Shown here: positions 56,076 through 64,000 of the stretch, one piece after another
Numbering within the stretch: the first letter of the stretch is position 1
Layout of the letters: each line of letters opens with the position of its first letter
Assembly: GCA_902790325.1 (NCBI GenBank)
Contig: CADARP010000013.1
Location: forward strand, 1 to 64,000
Source of the DNA: Oscillospiraceae bacterium
GTDB lineage: Bacteria > Bacillota > Clostridia > Oscillospirales > Acutalibacteraceae
DNA: 64,000 nucleotides
Reading direction: 5' to 3'
Made by a program: the position numbers and the translations under genes
The notes under the pieces: generated by a model
Told to the model about the DNA's origin: nothing
Database searches by the model: none
What the model saw: the letters and a program-made list of their open reading frames with translations, nothing else

Positions 56076-56582
56076 ATGGATGCGCGGTTTATGCAGGAAG
56101 CGCTCGCTCTGGCGCGGCAGGCAGCCGAGGAGGGCGAGGTGCCGGTCGGCGCCGTTGTGGTGCGCGGCGACCGGATCGTCGGTCGCGGCCGCAATCGCAG
56201 AGAGCAGAGCAAAAACGCCCTGTCTCACGCGGAGATGGAGGCGATCGACGACGCCTGCCGGACGCTCGGCGGCTGGCGGCTGTGGGACTGCACGCTGTAT
56301 GTGACGCTTGAGCCGTGCCCGATGTGTGCGGGCGCGATCTTGAACGCGCGTCTGCAGCGCGTCGTGTTCGGTGCGTGCGACCCGAAAGCAGGGTCGCTTT
56401 TTTCCGTGCAGCGGATGTTCGATCTGCCGTATAACCACAAGCCGCAGATCGACGGCGGCTGTATGCAGGAAGCATGCGCGGCAGTGCTGCGCGATTTTTT
56501 CGCGGACATGCGCCGCGGCGTGCGCAAAGCGCCCATCAACCCGAACTGGAAAGCGGCAAGGAGAGAACAAAATGCAGAATGA
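56076..56582 (+). CDS. tadA: tRNA-specific adenosine deaminase
   Basis: A 168-residue zinc deaminase. The catalytic HAE has His51 and Glu53 in SHAEMEAID, and zinc ligands Cys81 and Cys84 lie in PCPMCAGAI. It converts A34 of tRNA-Arg(ACG) to inosine. The C-terminus is slightly longer than in E. coli. The gene starts 1 bp after the CPBP stop, and its own stop overlaps the TPR gene by 11 bp. Confidence 0.95.
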   Translation: MDARFMQEALALARQAAEEGEVPVGAVVVRGDRIVGRGRNRREQSKNALSHAEMEAIDDACRTLGGWRLWDCTLYVTLEPCPMCAGAILNARLQRVVFGACDPKAGSLFSVQRMFDLPYNHKPQIDGGCMQEACAAVLRDFFADMRRGVRKAPINPNWKAARREQNAE

Positions 56583-57408
56583 CGAGTGGCTGCGCGCGGA
56601 AGATTATGCCGAACCGCGCTGCCTTTTATGTGACGAGCCGCACGGCGCGAAGCCGAAGCCGAAGCATATCCCGCAGCAGCGCGTGCTCGCAAAGTTCGAT
56701 GAATACATGTCCAAAAACGACCCGGACGGCGCGGAGCGTCACATGCTCTATTGGCTGGAGGAAGCGCGTCTGGGCGGCGATCTGCAGGGGCAGTTCCAGA
56801 TCCGGAATGAATTGATGGGTCTGTACCGCAAGACCGCGCAGGAAGAAAAGGCGTTCCGATGCGTGGACGACGCGCTGTCGCTCGCACACGAGATCGGGAT
56901 CGAGGACCAGGTCGGCGGCGCGACAGCGTTTCTGAATGCCGCGACAGTTTGTGATGCGTTCGACCGATCCGAACGGGCGCTGCCGCTGTTTGCGCACGCA
57001 CGCAGCGTGTACGAAAAGAATCTGCCGCCGGATGATCCGCGCATGGGCGGTCTTTATAACAACATGGCGCTGACGCTCGTGTCGCTCGGCCGATATGACG
57101 AAGCGGACGAGTTGTTTCACCGTGCTCTCGGCGTAATGGAAAAGGCGCCGAACGGCGCGCTCGAACAGGCGATCACGTATCTCAATATGGCGGATGCGTC
57201 ACATGCGCAGTTCGGGGACGGTGCGGATGACACGATCAATGCGTATCTCGAAACGGCGCTGGGACTTTTGGAGGACGAGACGCTGCCGCGAAACGGCTAC
57301 TATGCGTTTGTCTGCGAAAAGTGCGCGCCGACGTTTCTGTTCTACGGTTGGAAAACCTACGGCGAGGAATTGAAAGAAAGGGCGCGGGAGATCTATGAAC
57401 GGGCTTGA
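56572..57408 (+). CDS. Tetratricopeptide-repeat protein
   Basis: A 278-residue soluble protein. A short Cys pair (CLLC near residue 17) starts the chain, then at least four TPR-like helical hairpins (RNELMGLYRKTAQEEKAFRC, LYNNMALTLVSLGRYDEADE and others). TPR proteins scaffold interactions. The partner is likely the next gene, which overlaps its end by 14 bp and belongs to DUF4037; the two are usually adjacent in related genomes as far as I recall. ATG 56572 follows AAGGAGAG. Confidence 0.8.
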   Translation: MQNDEWLRAEDYAEPRCLLCDEPHGAKPKPKHIPQQRVLAKFDEYMSKNDPDGAERHMLYWLEEARLGGDLQGQFQIRNELMGLYRKTAQEEKAFRCVDDALSLAHEIGIEDQVGGATAFLNAATVCDAFDRSERALPLFAHARSVYEKNLPPDDPRMGGLYNNMALTLVSLGRYDEADELFHRALGVMEKAPNGALEQAITYLNMADASHAQFGDGADDTINAYLETALGLLEDETLPRNGYYAFVCEKCAPTFLFYGWKTYGEELKERAREIYERA

Positions 57409-58336
57409 ATTGGCGCGGGCATTCTATACGCAGTACGGCGAAGCAATGCTGCGCGAACAGTTTCCGCATCTTGCGGACAAGATCGCGGTCGGATTGTGCG
57501 GCAGCGGTTCGGAGTGTTTCGGTTTTGACGACGACGTTTCGCGCGACCACGATTTCGAGCCGGGCTTCTGTCTGTTCCTGCCCGACGAATCCGTGATCGA
57601 CCGCCGCGACGCGTTTCAGCTTGAGCGCGCCTACGCAAAACTGCCGAAGGCGTTCGGGGGATTGCAGCGCAGTCTTGTACAGCCCGTTGGCGGCAGTCGT
57701 CACGGCGTACTGCGCACGGCGGAGTTTTTTTCGGAAAAGGCCGGCACGGCAGACGGCGTGCTCACGACCGAGCAGTGGTTCCGCACGCCGGAATATGCGC
57801 TTGCGGAAGCGGTCAACGGCGAGATCTTCTGCGATCCGTACGGCGAGGTGACGGCGATCCGGCAGCGTTTGTCGGACATGCCGCGGGACGTGCGGCTGAA
57901 GAAGCTGGCGGGACATCTGCTGCTGATGGCGCAGTCCGGCCAGTACAATTACGCGCGCTGCCTTGCCCACGGCGAAAAGGCCGCGGCGCAGCTTGCGGTA
58001 AACGCGTTTGTGCAGAGCGCGATGGCCGTCGTGTTTTTGCTGAACGGGCGGTATATGCCGTTCTATAAATGGAGCTTTCGCGCGATGCGGAGTCTGCCGG
58101 TGCTGTCGGAGCTTGCCGATACGATGGAGTGCCTTTTGACGACCGACAACGACGAGCCGATGGACAGTGTCAAGCAGGAGCTGATCGAGGACACGGCGTC
58201 GGCGGTGATCGACGTGCTGCAGGCGCGCGCACTGACCGAGGCGGTCTGTACCGATCTCGAAAAGCACGCCTACTCTGTCAACGACCGCATCGAGGACGCA
58301 TCCGTGCGCAATCTGCATATCCTGTACGCCGTATAA
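57395..58336 (+). CDS. DUF4037-domain protein, nucleotidyltransferase-like
   Basis: A 313-residue protein. GLCGSGSECFGFDDDVSRDHDFEPGF-type sequence near residue 35 contains the GSGS...D.D pattern of minimal nucleotidyltransferases, followed by an all-helical DUF4037 region with a central GHLLLMAQSGQYNYARCLA stretch. The acidic residues would bind metal and NTP; the acceptor is unknown. It is the last gene of the glgP-led run. Confidence 0.82.
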   Translation: MNGLELARAFYTQYGEAMLREQFPHLADKIAVGLCGSGSECFGFDDDVSRDHDFEPGFCLFLPDESVIDRRDAFQLERAYAKLPKAFGGLQRSLVQPVGGSRHGVLRTAEFFSEKAGTADGVLTTEQWFRTPEYALAEAVNGEIFCDPYGEVTAIRQRLSDMPRDVRLKKLAGHLLLMAQSGQYNYARCLAHGEKAAAQLAVNAFVQSAMAVVFLLNGRYMPFYKWSFRAMRSLPVLSELADTMECLLTTDNDEPMDSVKQELIEDTASAVIDVLQARALTEAVCTDLEKHAYSVNDRIEDASVRNLHILYAV

Positions 58337-58342
58337 AGGGTA

Positions 58343-58371
58343 TTGAATAACGCGGAACACTGTGCTATACT
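58343..58371 (+). promoter_or_regulatory. Promoter for the aminotransferase gene
   Basis: TTGAAT at 58343-58348, 17-bp spacer, TATACT at 58366-58371. Confidence 0.65.
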
Positions 58372-58405
58372 TGCAATTACAAAAAGATGACAGGAGGAGA
58401 TTCTT

Positions 58406-59623
58406 TTGAAGCAATTCAACAAAGCAGCCAAGCTGGATCATGTCACATATGAAGTGCGCGGACCCGTCGTGGCGGAAGCGGCGCGCATGACCGCGCAGGG
58501 CATCAACGTTCTGAAGCTGAACATCGGCAATCCCGCGCCTTTCGGTTTCCACGCGCCGGAGGAACTGGTCGAGGAGATGCAGCGCGTACTGCAGAAGGGC
58601 GAAGGCTATTCGGAATCCAAGGGTGTGCTTGCTTCCCGTGAAGCAATCGTAGACTACTGCAAGCTCAAAGGGATCCCGAACGTGACCGTGGATGACGTGT
58701 ACACCGGCAACGGCGCGTCCGAGCTGATCTCTATGGCAATGACCGGTCTTTTGGACAAGGGCGACGAGATCCTGATCCCCGCGCCGGACTATCCGCTGTG
58801 GACGGCGAGCGCCACGCTGGCCGGCGGCGTCGTGCAGCACTATCGCTGCGATGAGGCGAACCACTGGTATCCCGATCTTAACGACATCGAGAGCAAGATC
58901 AACGAGCGCACGAAGGGTCTTGTCATCATCAATCCCAACAACCCCACCGGCGTCCTGTATCCGAAGGAAGTGCTTGAGGGGATCGCGGACATTGCGCGCC
59001 GCCACGGACTGATCCTGTTCGCGGACGAGATCTATGACCGTCTGGTCTATGACGGAAAGACGCACATTTCGCTCGCGTCGATCTGCCCCGATCTGTTCTG
59101 CGTCACGTTCAACGGTCTGTCCAAGTCCCACCGTATCGCGGGTTTCCGTGTCGGCTGGATGTGCCTGAGCGGCGACAAGAGCTATGCGAAGGGGTATATT
59201 GACGGATTGAACATGCTTTCGTCCATGCGTCTGTGCGCGAACGTGCCGGCGCAGCTGCTCATCCCGGCGGCGCTCAAAATGGCGCACGAGGTGGACACGC
59301 TCCTGCAGCCGGGCGGCAGACTGTACGAGCAGCGCGAGGTCGTGGTGAATGCGCTCAACCGCATCGACGGCGTTTCGGCGGTGCGTCCCGAAGGCGCGTT
59401 CTACATCTTCCCGAAGATCGACACGAAGAAGTTCAACATCACCAACGATACGCAGTTTGTGCTCGACTTTCTGCACGAGCAGCACGTGCTGATGATCGCG
59501 GGCAGCGGCTTCAACTGGCCGGAGCCCGACCACTTCCGCGTCGTGTACCTGCCGGACGTCGACACGCTGACCAGTTCGATGGACAAGCTGGAAACCTTCC
59601 TGAAAACATACCGGCAGAAATAA
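58406..59623 (+). CDS. alaA: Alanine-type PLP aminotransferase
   Basis: A 405-residue class I/II aminotransferase. LNIGNPAPFGF near residue 38, YTGNGASELISMAM, INPNNPTG (about 174-181) and the PLP Lys in GLSKSHRIAGFRVGW (about 241) fit the AlaA/YfbQ group, which makes alanine from pyruvate with glutamate. Other specificities are possible. The start is TTG 58406 after AGGAGGAGA. It has its own promoter and a bidirectional terminator. Confidence 0.88.
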   Translation: MKQFNKAAKLDHVTYEVRGPVVAEAARMTAQGINVLKLNIGNPAPFGFHAPEELVEEMQRVLQKGEGYSESKGVLASREAIVDYCKLKGIPNVTVDDVYTGNGASELISMAMTGLLDKGDEILIPAPDYPLWTASATLAGGVVQHYRCDEANHWYPDLNDIESKINERTKGLVIINPNNPTGVLYPKEVLEGIADIARRHGLILFADEIYDRLVYDGKTHISLASICPDLFCVTFNGLSKSHRIAGFRVGWMCLSGDKSYAKGYIDGLNMLSSMRLCANVPAQLLIPAALKMAHEVDTLLQPGGRLYEQREVVVNALNRIDGVSAVRPEGAFYIFPKIDTKKFNITNDTQFVLDFLHEQHVLMIAGSGFNWPEPDHFRVVYLPDVDTLTSSMDKLETFLKTYRQK

Positions 59624-59636
59624 ACCAATATAAAAA

Positions 59637-59684
59637 CCAGGGAATAGAGAAGAACGACAGATTCCTCTATTCCCTGGCTTTTTG
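59637..59684. terminator. Bidirectional terminator
   Basis: CCAGGGAATAGAG / CTCTATTCCCTGG hairpin with A run before and T run after, between alaA and fba. Confidence 0.92.
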
Positions 59685-59699
59685 TTTTTTGGTATGTGC

Positions 59700-60635
59700 T
59701 TATGCTTTGCCGTCGCAGCCGAGCACGTCCACGATCTTATGTTCGACCATCTTCTGGATGGCTTCGCGGGCGGGCTTGAGGTACTGGCGCGGGTCGAAGT
59801 GGGACGGATTCTCCGCCATATACTTGCGGATCGCCGCGGTCATAGCAAGACGCAGATCGGAGTCGATGTTGATCTTGCAGACGGCCTTCTGCGCGGCCTT
59901 GCGCAGCTCCGATTCGGGGATGCCGATCGCGTTATCCATCGCGCCGCCGTACTGATTGATGAGTGCGACGAATTCCTGCGGGACGGACGAGGCGCCGTGC
60001 AGCACGATCGGGAAACCGGGCAGACGCTTTTCGACTTCTTCGAGGATGTCGATGCGGATCTTGGGGTCCTGGCCGGGCTTGAACTTGTACGCGCCGTGGC
60101 TGGTGCCGATGGCGATCGCCAGCGAATCCACGCCGGTGCGCGTGACGAAATCCTGCACTTCCTCGGGGCGGGTGTAGGACGCGTCCTCGGCGGAAACATT
60201 GACGTCGTCCTCGATGCCGGCAAGCTGTCCGAGCTCGCCTTCCACGACGACGCCGTGCGCGTGGGCATATTCCACGACCTTGCGGGTCAGCGCGATGTTT
60301 TCCTCGTACGGCAGGTGGGAGCCGTCGATCATGACAGACGTGAAGCCGCCGTCGATGCAGCTCTTGCAGGTCTCGAAGTCGGGGCCGTGATCCAGATGCA
60401 GTGCGATCGGCAGGCCGCTTTCGATTTCGGCCGCTTCGACGAGCTTGGTCAGATACGTGTGGTTGGCATACGCTCTGGCGCCCTTGGACACCTGCAGGAT
60501 CAGCGGTGCGTTCAGTTTGGTCGCCGCGCCGACGATGCCCTGGATGATCTCCATGTTGTTGACGTTGAATGCGCCGACGGCATAGCCGCCCTTGTACGCG
60601 TCCTCAAACATTTTTTTGGTGGTTACTAATGGCAT
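59700..60635 (-). CDS. fba: Class II fructose-1,6-bisphosphate aldolase
   Basis: A 311-residue zinc aldolase. HLDHGPDFETC carries the catalytic Asp and zinc His; EGELGQLAGIEDDV, the SLAIAIGTSHGAYK stretch and VLHGASSVP hold the other zinc ligands and phosphate site. The length and motifs are those of the short FbaA type of Firmicutes. It cleaves fructose-1,6-bisphosphate in glycolysis. ATG 60635 follows AGGAGTGAG; a GTG start three codons upstream is less likely. Confidence 0.96.
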   Translation of the reverse strand: MPLVTTKKMFEDAYKGGYAVGAFNVNNMEIIQGIVGAATKLNAPLILQVSKGARAYANHTYLTKLVEAAEIESGLPIALHLDHGPDFETCKSCIDGGFTSVMIDGSHLPYEENIALTRKVVEYAHAHGVVVEGELGQLAGIEDDVNVSAEDASYTRPEEVQDFVTRTGVDSLAIAIGTSHGAYKFKPGQDPKIRIDILEEVEKRLPGFPIVLHGASSVPQEFVALINQYGGAMDNAIGIPESELRKAAQKAVCKINIDSDLRLAMTAAIRKYMAENPSHFDPRQYLKPAREAIQKMVEHKIVDVLGCDGKA

Positions 60636-60669
60636 TTTTCTCACTCCTGATTCTTTCAGTATTTGTATT

Positions 60670-60697
60670 AGTATAGCATAAAATCAATCGTTGTCAA
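60670..60697 (-). promoter_or_regulatory. Promoter for fba
   Basis: On the minus strand TTGACA (60692-60697), 16-bp spacer, TATACT (60670-60675). It touches the stop of the upstream lipoprotein gene, so fba has its own promoter. Confidence 0.75.
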
Positions 60698-60699
60698 CA

Positions 60700-62886
60700 T
60701 TATTTCACGCGATACAGGCCGAAGAAGGAAACGTTCGCGCCGCTGGGCGCGGGCGTCAGCCCGGAGAAATGGTTGTTTGCGGATCCGGTGCTGCCGACGA
60801 CAGCAAACTGTCTGCCGTCGCGGCACGCTATGCCGTTCGCCTGCTCTTTGCCGGTTCCGTTCAGCGCGTACTTTTGTACGCCGGTGCCGTTTTCGCTGAC
60901 GGTCAGTACGAACGCGTCCGATTCGCCGCTGCCGAGGAACGAGAACGCGTTATCCGAGGAAGTGCTGTAGCCGACTGCCGCATAGCCGCCCTTGATCTGC
61001 GCAACGCCGGTGATAAAATCATTGCCCGTGCCGCCGAAGGTCTTGACCCATTCCACGCGCAGGCTCGCATCCATCCGGACGAGGAACGCATCGCCGCCGC
61101 CGTAGTTGTGCTTGCCCGCAAAGACGGAGTCGTCACGGACGTTTTCCGTGAAAATGCCGCCCACGATCACGCCGCCGTCCGCAAGAGCGATGGATGTGAT
61201 CTCGTCATTGCCGGAACCGGCGATCGCGCGGTGTGTCAACAGTGTGCCGTTCGGGTCGAATTTAAAGACAATGCTGTCGCGTCCGCCGTAGCCCGCAAAC
61301 TGCAGCATGTCAAGCTGTGCTTGGGCATGGAGGGCGTTGTGGGCAACACACGCGGCGTAAATGTATCCCGCGTCTGTGACGGCAAGCGATGTGAAAGACG
61401 ATGCATTTGTGCCGCTGTTGAAGGCCTGCATCCATTGCTTCTCGCCTTCAGCGGAGAATTTTACAAGAACCGCCTTGATCGATTCCTCGAGCAGACCCGC
61501 AAAATCGCCGTCCGACGATTTCGTTCTGCCGCCCGCGAGGAAGCCGCCGTCCGGCGTGGCGCAGACGCTTTCAAACATGTCTGACTCTTCCGATCCGGAA
61601 AAAATCTTGGTCCACTTCTGGCTGCCGTTTGCGTCAAAGCAAACCATCAGCGCATCGCTCATGTCGGTTGCTCCCAGATTGCGCGCGCCCGTATAGCCCA
61701 CCGCGACGATGCTGCCGTCGGTCAGCTCTGTTGCCTGCAGCAGGTTTACGCCGCTTCGATTAATGATATTTTTGCCGCCGAGTGTCGCTTTCCACTGGAA
61801 TTCGCCGTTCTTGTCGTACTTGACAACGGCGGATTTTTCCCCTTGCCACGTCGTATCCGTGCCCGCGTAGTCGCCGTCGGTGGAGTGGAACAGCGCCGTG
61901 ACGATATAGCCGCCGTCTTTGGACGGCGTGACGTGCCGGAAGTTGTCGCCGCCCGTACCGCCGAAGGTCGAGAGTGCGGTACGTTCCGCATTCGGCGCGT
62001 CGACGGACGCGTCCGCCGTCGTGCCGGTGACGTTTTCCGGCGGCTCGGTCGGTTCGTTCGGCTTGTTTTCCTGTGTGGCCGGCGCGACCGTGGTCGGCGC
62101 CAGGGTAGTGCCGTCTTTTTCCATGGGCGTGTACGCCGTATCGTACGTCGTCTTGTTGGCCGGATTGTGCGCCATATACAGTTCGCCCTGTTCATTGACC
62201 GCCAGGTCGAATCCGTAATCATTGAGCTCTTTCACAACGTCCTTGCGCTGCTCATCCGTCAGCGAATTCAGATTGCCGTCCCATTTGAGTGCGCCGCTCG
62301 AGCCGATCGTGTCGGAAACCGCGCCGATGATCTGCTCCTGTGTGGGCATACGGTTATAGAAAAAACCGGTCGTCTGCTCCTTGCGATCCGCCTCGCCCAG
62401 AAATTGAAATCCATTCTCCTTGATCTCCGTGTCATAACCGCGGCTGCGCAGTTCGTCGCGCACCGCGACCTTTTCCTCGTCGCTCAGATCGGTGAAACTG
62501 CCGGTCCACGATTCATCGCCCAGCGCGGTCCTTACGGCGTCGACGATCTCTTCCTTGTCCGCGGTCGGCGTGTACGCAAAGTAAACGATCCCGTTGTCCG
62601 TGACGGTTGCGTTATAGCCTTTTTCTGCGAGAGCCTTCTTGATTTCCTGGCGCTGCTCCTGCGTCAAGACGCTGTAATCGCCGTCCCAGTCTCCGCCGAC
62701 GATCTCTTTGATCAGCGCGGAGAGTTCGTCGTCATCCACGGCCTGCACCGTCGCCGGCACGAATGTTTCGCTGGCGACCAGGCTGTCCGCCGGTTCTTTC
62801 TTTGAGCGGCCGCACGCGGCGGCTGACGCAGCGATCAGCGTCACGGCAAGCACGGCGGCGAGCGCTTTGGCACATTCTTTTTTCAT
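60700..62886 (-). CDS. Lipoprotein with three N-terminal repeats and a beta-propeller
   Basis: A 728-residue lipoprotein; the lipobox SAAAC puts the lipid Cys at about residue 25. Residues about 52-230 contain three roughly 60-residue repeats of the form W-x-G ... LTxEQR ... L...GY...NG. A Thr/Pro/Glu linker (about 255-300) follows, then about seven PQQ/WD-like blades with GGTGGDNFRHV, DGGYIVTA, GGGFLAGGRT-like turns. It would sit on the outer membrane face; binding or sensing is more likely than catalysis. No enzyme residues are visible. Confidence 0.8.
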   Translation of the reverse strand: MKKECAKALAAVLAVTLIAASAAACGRSKKEPADSLVASETFVPATVQAVDDDELSALIKEIVGGDWDGDYSVLTQEQRQEIKKALAEKGYNATVTDNGIVYFAYTPTADKEEIVDAVRTALGDESWTGSFTDLSDEEKVAVRDELRSRGYDTEIKENGFQFLGEADRKEQTTGFFYNRMPTQEQIIGAVSDTIGSSGALKWDGNLNSLTDEQRKDVVKELNDYGFDLAVNEQGELYMAHNPANKTTYDTAYTPMEKDGTTLAPTTVAPATQENKPNEPTEPPENVTGTTADASVDAPNAERTALSTFGGTGGDNFRHVTPSKDGGYIVTALFHSTDGDYAGTDTTWQGEKSAVVKYDKNGEFQWKATLGGKNIINRSGVNLLQATELTDGSIVAVGYTGARNLGATDMSDALMVCFDANGSQKWTKIFSGSEESDMFESVCATPDGGFLAGGRTKSSDGDFAGLLEESIKAVLVKFSAEGEKQWMQAFNSGTNASSFTSLAVTDAGYIYAACVAHNALHAQAQLDMLQFAGYGGRDSIVFKFDPNGTLLTHRAIAGSGNDEITSIALADGGVIVGGIFTENVRDDSVFAGKHNYGGGDAFLVRMDASLRVEWVKTFGGTGNDFITGVAQIKGGYAAVGYSTSSDNAFSFLGSGESDAFVLTVSENGTGVQKYALNGTGKEQANGIACRDGRQFAVVGSTGSANNHFSGLTPAPSGANVSFFGLYRVK

Positions 62887-62933
62887 AAGGGCTCCCCCTC
62901 TTTTATCAGAATCATACGGATAACCGCACCCTT

Positions 62934-62962
62934 ATACTACCATATCCCGCCGCGGATTGCAA
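62934..62962 (-). promoter_or_regulatory. Promoter for the repeat lipoprotein
   Basis: On the minus strand TTGCAA (62957-62962), 17-bp spacer, TAGTAT (62934-62939). Confidence 0.6.
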
Positions 62963-63009
62963 TGAAGAAAGTGTGAATAGTGTATGAAAGAACGAAAAAC
63001 CGCAAACAA

Positions 63010-63052
63010 AAAACAAGAGGCCTTTCTTCCGATTTGAAAGGTCTCTTTTGTT
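63010..63052 (-). terminator. Terminator after the GH16 gene
   Basis: AAGAGACCTTTC ... GAAAGGCCTCTTG hairpin followed by a T-rich run on the minus strand. Confidence 0.8.
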
Positions 63053-63069
63053 GGTTTCTTAAGCCGCTG

Positions 63070-63984
63070 TTACGCCAAATCGTTGTACTGATAGCACCGC
63101 ACATAGTCCACGCGGAACTCGGCGGGCCAGACAGGCGTGTCGCTGATGTCGCCGTTGCGCGCTTTGGGATCGTGATCCGCCGCGCCGTTTTCGCCGGCGA
63201 CTTCGACCGACAGCAGCAGATATTCCGGCTCCTGCGAAACGCCGCCCGCAGACGAGCGCGCGAATTCCTTGCCGTTGATGTAGAAAATATACTCGTCCGG
63301 ATTCCATTCCACGCCGTAGGTGTTGTACTCCTTGTACGGATCGCCCTTGACGAGCGGCGTTGCGACGTGGCTGTGCACATGCGCGTCACCGTAGCCGTCG
63401 TAGTGCAGGTTCGCGGAAATGCGGTCGTTGCCGTATTTGTACTGTCCGTAATAAAACGACTCGAACACGTCGATCTCTGTGCCGTCGCGGCCGCTGCCGT
63501 CCTCATGATAAACGCCCTCGTTCATCATCCAGAAACCGCTCCACAGGCCGCAGCCCGCCGGCAGAATGCAGCGACACTCAAAATAGCCGTATTTCTGCTC
63601 GTACTTATCGCGCGTCACGATCTGACCGGAGTAGTAGCCCGGACCGTACGGCTGCTGCGTATCCCACGTCGTGTTGTATTTGTACGGCAGCGGCTCCTCC
63701 TTGTACTCGGTACGGATCACAAGATCGCCGTCCTCGACCGAGACCATGTCCTCGTGCCAGTAGCCGCCTTTGCGCGCGGTGATCCACCATTCGTAGCCCC
63801 ACTTGTCGCGGTCGAGCGCGTCGCCGTCGAATTCGTCGTTCCAGACGAGCGTAAACTGCGACAGGTTGATTTGTTTTCTGCCGAATGTCCGGTCTCCCGT
63901 GCGGATCGCACCCGCCAGCGACGAGAAAAACATCCCGATTGCCAGAACAATCGACAAAACGGTTTTACAAACGCTTCGTACCAT
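63070..63984 (-). CDS. Secreted GH16 family glycosidase
   Basis: A 304-residue protein with a signal peptide (about 1-26). FTLVWNDEFDGDALDRDKW is the usual GH16 start, and the catalytic motif is Glu170-I-Asp172-VF-Glu175 in GTEIDVFESF. The fold would be a concanavalin-like beta-jelly roll acting on beta-1,3-1,4- or beta-1,3-glucans; related subfamilies cut other beta-glycans such as carrageenan. The start codon is 16 bp from the window end and follows AAGGGGG; the promoter lies outside. The C-terminus (VDYVRCYQYNDLA) is complete. Confidence 0.9.
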   Translation of the reverse strand: MVRSVCKTVLSIVLAIGMFFSSLAGAIRTGDRTFGRKQINLSQFTLVWNDEFDGDALDRDKWGYEWWITARKGGYWHEDMVSVEDGDLVIRTEYKEEPLPYKYNTTWDTQQPYGPGYYSGQIVTRDKYEQKYGYFECRCILPAGCGLWSGFWMMNEGVYHEDGSGRDGTEIDVFESFYYGQYKYGNDRISANLHYDGYGDAHVHSHVATPLVKGDPYKEYNTYGVEWNPDEYIFYINGKEFARSSAGGVSQEPEYLLLSVEVAGENGAADHDPKARNGDISDTPVWPAEFRVDYVRCYQYNDLA

Positions 63985-64000
63985 GCTGCTGCCCCCTTGT

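Overview
The window looks like a piece of the chromosome of a spore-forming, fairly GC-rich gut-type Firmicute (class Clostridia; an Oscillospirales-like lineage is my inference). Reasons: a small acid-soluble spore protein, AbrB/SpoVT-type and RemB regulators, a SCIFF-peptide maturase, both Noc and ParB, a Bacillus-like SRP RNA-dnaX-ybaB-recR block, strong AGGAGG ribosome sites, and near-consensus sigma-A promoters with 17-bp spacers. No rRNA, CRISPR array, prophage or transposase gene was found.

Layout. 0-10 kb: secreted or membrane hydrolases (ComEC-like metallohydrolase, subtilase, M28 peptidase), an AbrB-type switch protein, a truncated secreted cysteine-peptidase-like gene, a SCIFF maturase next to a PLP decarboxylase, and tRNA-Pro. 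10-18 kb: an accessory stretch with a TetR-isochorismatase fusion, DUF998, YjdF and VOC proteins, a GH2 beta-galactosidase and a MerR/TipAS regulator. 18-22 kb: metallophosphoesterase, pnp and rpsO on the minus strand. 22-31 kb: a strongly promoted, apparently non-coding tract, an NPATG-type surface protein, two back-to-back MITE-like elements, a GH36 alpha-galactosidase, orphan LexA-like boxes, a NifU-like/GGGtGRT pair and a large membrane protein. 31-33 kb: three tiny minus-strand genes and a GC-rich repeat field with an 81-bp tandem array. 33-49.5 kb: an origin-type region (SASP, SRP RNA, dnaX, ybaB, recR, candidate oriC, dnaN, yaaA, recF, remB, mnmG, rsmG, noc, parA, parB) running into an apbE/NusG-II/Gx-transporter cassette, a second subtilase and an amidohydrolase. 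49.7-64 kb: a BspA-like LRR surface protein with a divergent XRE regulator, glycogen phosphorylase with a downstream CPBP-tadA-TPR-DUF4037 run, an alanine-type aminotransferase, aldolase, a repeat lipoprotein and a GH16 glycosidase.

How it fits together. The centre is replication and segregation: sliding clamp, clamp loader and RecF/RecR are grouped around an AT-rich region with DnaA-trio-like triplets, and two parS sites lie 4-6 kb downstream beside noc and parA. dnaA and gyrB are not in their usual places. Around this sit carbohydrate enzymes (GH2, GH36, GH16, GlgP, aldolase) and many exported proteins. Two different conserved aromatic/basic C-terminal tails recur on exported or apparently exported proteins. 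Intergenic regions are unusually rich in palindromic repeats, including at least two MITE-like families present twice each.
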